Positions 61,020 through 64,000 of a stretch of 64,000 bases of DNA are shown piece after piece; position 1 is the first letter of the stretch; every line of letters starts with the position of its first letter. The notes beneath the pieces are model-generated. The model made no database searches, had not been told where the DNA came from, and saw only the letters and a list, made by a program, of their open reading frames with translations. The position numbers were made by a program, and so were the translations under genes. The stretch is from Pardosa pseudoannulata (Eukaryota > Arthropoda > Arachnida > Araneae > Lycosidae): contig CM063505.1 of NCBI GenBank assembly GCA_032207245.1, forward strand, positions 169,091,390 to 169,155,389, in the 5' to 3' direction.

Positions 61020-61492
61020 CAGCGGTCGGCAAATTTAGAACTTCAAGGACCACTACATGTATAACTTTTATCTAGCGTGTCATCTGTTTTAATTTAAAAC
61101 AAAAACAGGCAGTTAATATATTTATAAAATAATAAATAGAGGCTTTTATTTTATTAATACAAAATACACATATTAAAAGTAAAAAAGTTGTGTTGTAATT
61201 TTAAAAAAAAAGTTTACTGATACAAATATGTTGTTGAAAATTGAATTAAAAATTTTCAGTGCTTTCTCACTCAGTCATGGTACTAAGATTAGTAATAAAT
61301 AGTACTTAAGATTTAAAAAAATATAGTAAGCATAATTCATAATAAGTTGTGTTAATTTTCCTTTTCTAATTAGATTGTTAGTGAAATTGTTTGTAAGTTG
61401 TGCTCCAGATTATTATAAATAATCCTCCATTTCTTCTGCTAGCCATCAAAAATTCTCACGGACCATCGTGGACCACCATTTGGCGACTGCTG
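61020..61492. mobile_element. hAT-type MITE, 473 bp
   Basis: Left CAGCGGTCGGCAAAT and reversed right CAGCAGTCGCCAAAT share 13 of 15 bases. The 8-bp flanks ATTTAGAT (61012-61019) and GTTTAGAT (61493-61500) differ at one base. Subterminal AAGGACCAC and CGTGGACCACC are opposed. Non-coding. Confidence 0.92.
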
Positions 61493-61919
61493 GTTTAGAT
61501 GAAAAAAGTTAAGCAAATCGCTATAGCTTACTGCCCGAACGTTGATCTCGCTATCTTAGCAACTGGGACAAATTCATGAACAAGCCACTTACTTACGTAA
61601 AGTGTTACTATACCACGAATGTGAGTTGATAGAATATATCAAGATTTGTGCTGATGAATGAAGAAATTCGATGAATAGATAAACAAGCTTTATGAAGTAG
61701 CGGAATTTCGATGGATTTGTTTTTAAAAATATAAACTACTTATTTAATCGAAATCATTCTATCATCAGTAAATTCCTTGATTTGATAGCCCGGTATCATA
61801 TCTTAGGCAAGCAAGCAGTATGTAGAGAATTTATTTCACTGAAGTGATAAATAAAATTTTTATGTGTACATTAGAACCGAAAAATTTGCATTATAACAGT
61901 TTACTTTCGGTTCATTCAA

Positions 61920-62170
61920 AAATCTTTTTAGAATAAAACTTTTATTTGTTTCTATGCAACGCTCTTAATTTTTAACATAATATTCAATTTGTCACTTTAA
62001 GTATTGTAGTTTTTAAGAAATTATAAAATATATACACGAAATAAATTTATTTTAAACCAAAAAAACTTTTGAAAAATTTAAATTAGAAACTAAATGTTTA
62101 TATCAAATTGAAGAAAAATGTATTTTTTTTGTGTGTTCAGTCTCAGTAATATTAAATGATATAAGCAATA
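61920..62170. repeat. Diverged unit of the 203-bp family
   Basis: Shares ATAAAATATATACAC, AAACTTTTGAAAAATTTAAA, TTAGAAACTAAATG and TTTTATTCTATAGAAT with 16880-17210 in intron 2. The last 35 bases of the window (TTCAATGTAAAATAAAATGT) match another part of that unit. Confidence 0.5.
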
Positions 62171-62333
62171 CATTTTATTCTATAGAATTATAAATATTAA
62201 AATTATAAAATATATCATTTTTACTCGTCTCAAAATTAGCCCAACTCTAACTACCTGTTCTTATTATACTATCAATTGCCTTAGTGAAACTCTCAGTGTT
62301 GTATGCATTTCTTGTTTATCCTTTTGATCTGAA

Positions 62334-62560
62334 TCAGATCAAATCCAAAAGATTGTTCGCTTTAAGTACATCCAAGTCGAAAGTAGATCTCCTCAAAAGA
62401 TTGACGAGTACTAAATTGATCAGGCGCTGTGCAATGGTCTCTTTAATATTACACTTGGTGCAAACAGGAAAGTTTTTAATGCCATTAAAAAAATGAGAGT
62501 TTAAATGCCCTGAAATCAGTCGAGCCAATGCAGTTTAGTCTCTCTGTCACCCTCTAAAAC
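62334..62560 (-). pseudogene. LINE RNase-H-like C-terminal fragment
   Basis: On the - strand the frame ALARLISGHLNS, then FPVCTKCNI, then a leucine-rich tail ending LDVLKANNLLDLI and TAG, resembles the end of RNase H-type ORFs of Jockey-like LINEs in arthropods. In these, R-(L/F)-x-SGHL, FPxCxKC and a VLDFLRxxGLMDLI tail occur in the same order. An in-frame TAA lies just upstream of the conserved TALARL, and no more of the element can be followed. Identification is by motif memory only. Confidence 0.55.
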
Positions 62561-62917
62561 GATTAAAGCACCAGGATCCTTCCTAAAATACCATGGGGAT
62601 GGTTGCTTTCATGAAATATCTGTAGAAACGTTACTTCTTGAATATAGCGTTGTATTCACTTGTTACCTTTACCTAATAATAGCACAAATAAGCAATAGAA
62701 TTGCCGATTTCTTTTTCTAATATAGGTTACTAAAAGTCTCGTCTTGTTACACAGTGTAACCTTTCTTACAAATGTTTATATTTCTATCTTACATATTTTA
62801 TTTGCACTATTTTGCATTGCAATTAAATCTAAAAAAATATTAAATAACTGCATTATAAGCTTCCATGCTAAAATGAATTAAATTTTGTAAAATAGTTTTA
62901 AGCAAAATTTTTCTTAA

Positions 62918-63248
62918 CACATTGTATGCTGGACACGTACTAGTACGTTTTCTGACGACTGATACTTGAGGGCGGGACACGTAATTGTACGGGTTAGTGT
63001 AACAACATGGCTTGTATATGGGTACAAAAATAACAGTATACACAGGAAAATGAAGCCGAATGTTCATGTCTATTACATAGATTCTGGAAAAATTTAGACA
63101 AATAAAAACTAGTTTTTACATCAGTCGATACGGAGCCATAGAACGGGAAGGCTAGTTTAAAAAATCAATTTAGATTTAAAATTAACGTTTTATTTATCCT
63201 TGTGAAAATGATATTATAAATACGTATATTTATATATTATATATTTGT

Positions 63249-63292
<44 letters not shown>

Positions 63293-63297
63293 ATGTG

Positions 63298-63379
<82 letters not shown>

Positions 63380-63525
63380 TATATATTTCAATATAAAATA
63401 CGAAAAGTTGGTTAAAAAATTAAATAATTTTCGATCTATTGAGATTTAACTGAATAACTAAATTTACGGGCAAAACGCCCGCTCCCGGTACAATTCCGCT
63501 GCGAAATGTACCCGCACACAATGTG
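62918..63525. mobile_element. piggyBac-type MITE, 608 bp, with internal TG/TA microsatellite
   Basis: TTAA at 62914-62917 and 63526-63529. Left tip CACATTGTATGCTGGACACG and reversed right tip CACATTGTGTGCGGGTACAT match at about 14 of 20 bases. Subterminal CGTAATTGTACGGG and CGGAATTGTACCGGG are similar when both are read inward. The centre holds a microsatellite at 63250-63375. Confidence 0.9.
63250..63375. repeat. TG/TA compound microsatellite
   Basis: Alternating (TA)n and (TG)n runs within the piggyBac-type MITE. Confidence 0.97.
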
Positions 63526-63601
63526 TTAAGAAAGTATTTCGCAAATACGGGACGAAATGCCATCCTCACAAAAGTCCGGTTTGCCGAATTTTAGAGCCAC
63601 C

Positions 63602-63760
63602 AGCCGAACGATGGGCGAATGGTAAAGCGCGTGAATGGTGAGTTTGTGGGTTCGAATACAGATGCTGTCATGTATGTTCGTAAATTTCGGTAACTATTTT
63701 AAGCAATCGGTCCGGTCTCGAACGTCTTGAACAAAACAGGCGGTTGCTCTCCTTACCAAA
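63602..63760 (+). mobile_element. tRNA-derived SINE (family 1), diverged
   Basis: Starts AGCCGAACGATGGGCGAATG like the reference copy at 5776-5957, has the B-box core GGGTTCGAATAC and the body GTATGTTCGTAAATTTCGG, then degenerates toward ATCAAACCAATC. The remaining 240 bases of the window hold nothing else firm. Confidence 0.8.
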
Positions 63761-64000
63761 TCAAACCAATCGTAACCTAAAGCTGCCCCTGAGTCAAAAT
63801 TTGCTACCATAAAATGTGATTGAAACGATATAAAGAATGATTTTGAGCAGAAAAGAGGCTGACCAGATACTTCACACACGGATGACAACTACTCAAAAGT
63901 GGAACATTTGATGAAGGTGATGTAGTACCATTAGAGCTGAAAAATCTTCATTAGAAAGACGATTATTGATTCAATGTAAAATAAAATGTTCTCTATAAAT

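Noticed and set aside
62284..62496. 70-codon + strand frame
   Set aside because: Antisense shadow of the LINE RNase-H-like remnant on the - strand.

Overview
The window is nuclear DNA from an animal: AT-rich, with spliced genes, GT-AG introns up to 9.5 kb, very many TA/TG microsatellites and a dense mixture of DNA transposons, LTR fragments and tRNA-derived SINEs. The desaturase protein and the mix of Tc1, hAT, piggyBac, BEL/Pao and RNase-H-bearing LINE remnants fit an arthropod, and I lean to a chelicerate such as a spider. That placement is inference; nothing in the sequence names the species.

Only two host genes can be supported. (1) A complete four-exon membrane acyl-CoA (delta-9, stearoyl-CoA type) desaturase on the + strand (coding 6712-20958, 323 aa). 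All three histidine boxes are intact and the reading frame is preserved across every splice junction. (2) The terminal coding exon of a C2H2 zinc-finger gene on the - strand (27093-27532), with three fingers and a clear splice acceptor. Its upstream exons are not visible, so much of 27.5-42 kb may be its intron.

Layout. 0-6.6 kb: a 340-bp direct repeat, an internally deleted Tc1-like element, a 228-bp tandem duplication, and a 13-copy 146-bp array split by a SINE. 6.7-21 kb: the desaturase gene. Its introns hold a 203-bp array, LTR-like sequences, SINEs and a 2.4-kb inverted repeat. 21-28.4 kb: hAT elements (one small MITE and three in a row) reaching to within 55 bp of the zinc-finger stop codon, then a piggyBac-type MITE. 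28.4-42 kb: AT-rich sequence with two minisatellite arrays and a perfect 23-bp hairpin. 42-52 kb: a hAT element, a BEL/Pao retrotransposon with target-site duplication but most of its interior deleted, a hAT element inserted in a TA microsatellite, and very long TA/TG arrays. 52-64 kb: a 270-bp array, a cluster of TTAA-flanked piggyBac-like elements (one with a cysteine-rich transposase-like tail), a 103-bp array, a hAT MITE and a LINE RNase H remnant.

No novel enzymatic or defence system is evident. The notable features are structural: seven independent tandem arrays with different periods, five TTAA elements (two sharing one TTAA), TE ends that coincide with microsatellites, three strong foldback hairpins, and a 5' gene flank made of repeats that each carry a splice-acceptor-like motif. 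Periods, mismatches and coordinates were read by eye and may be off by a few bases.
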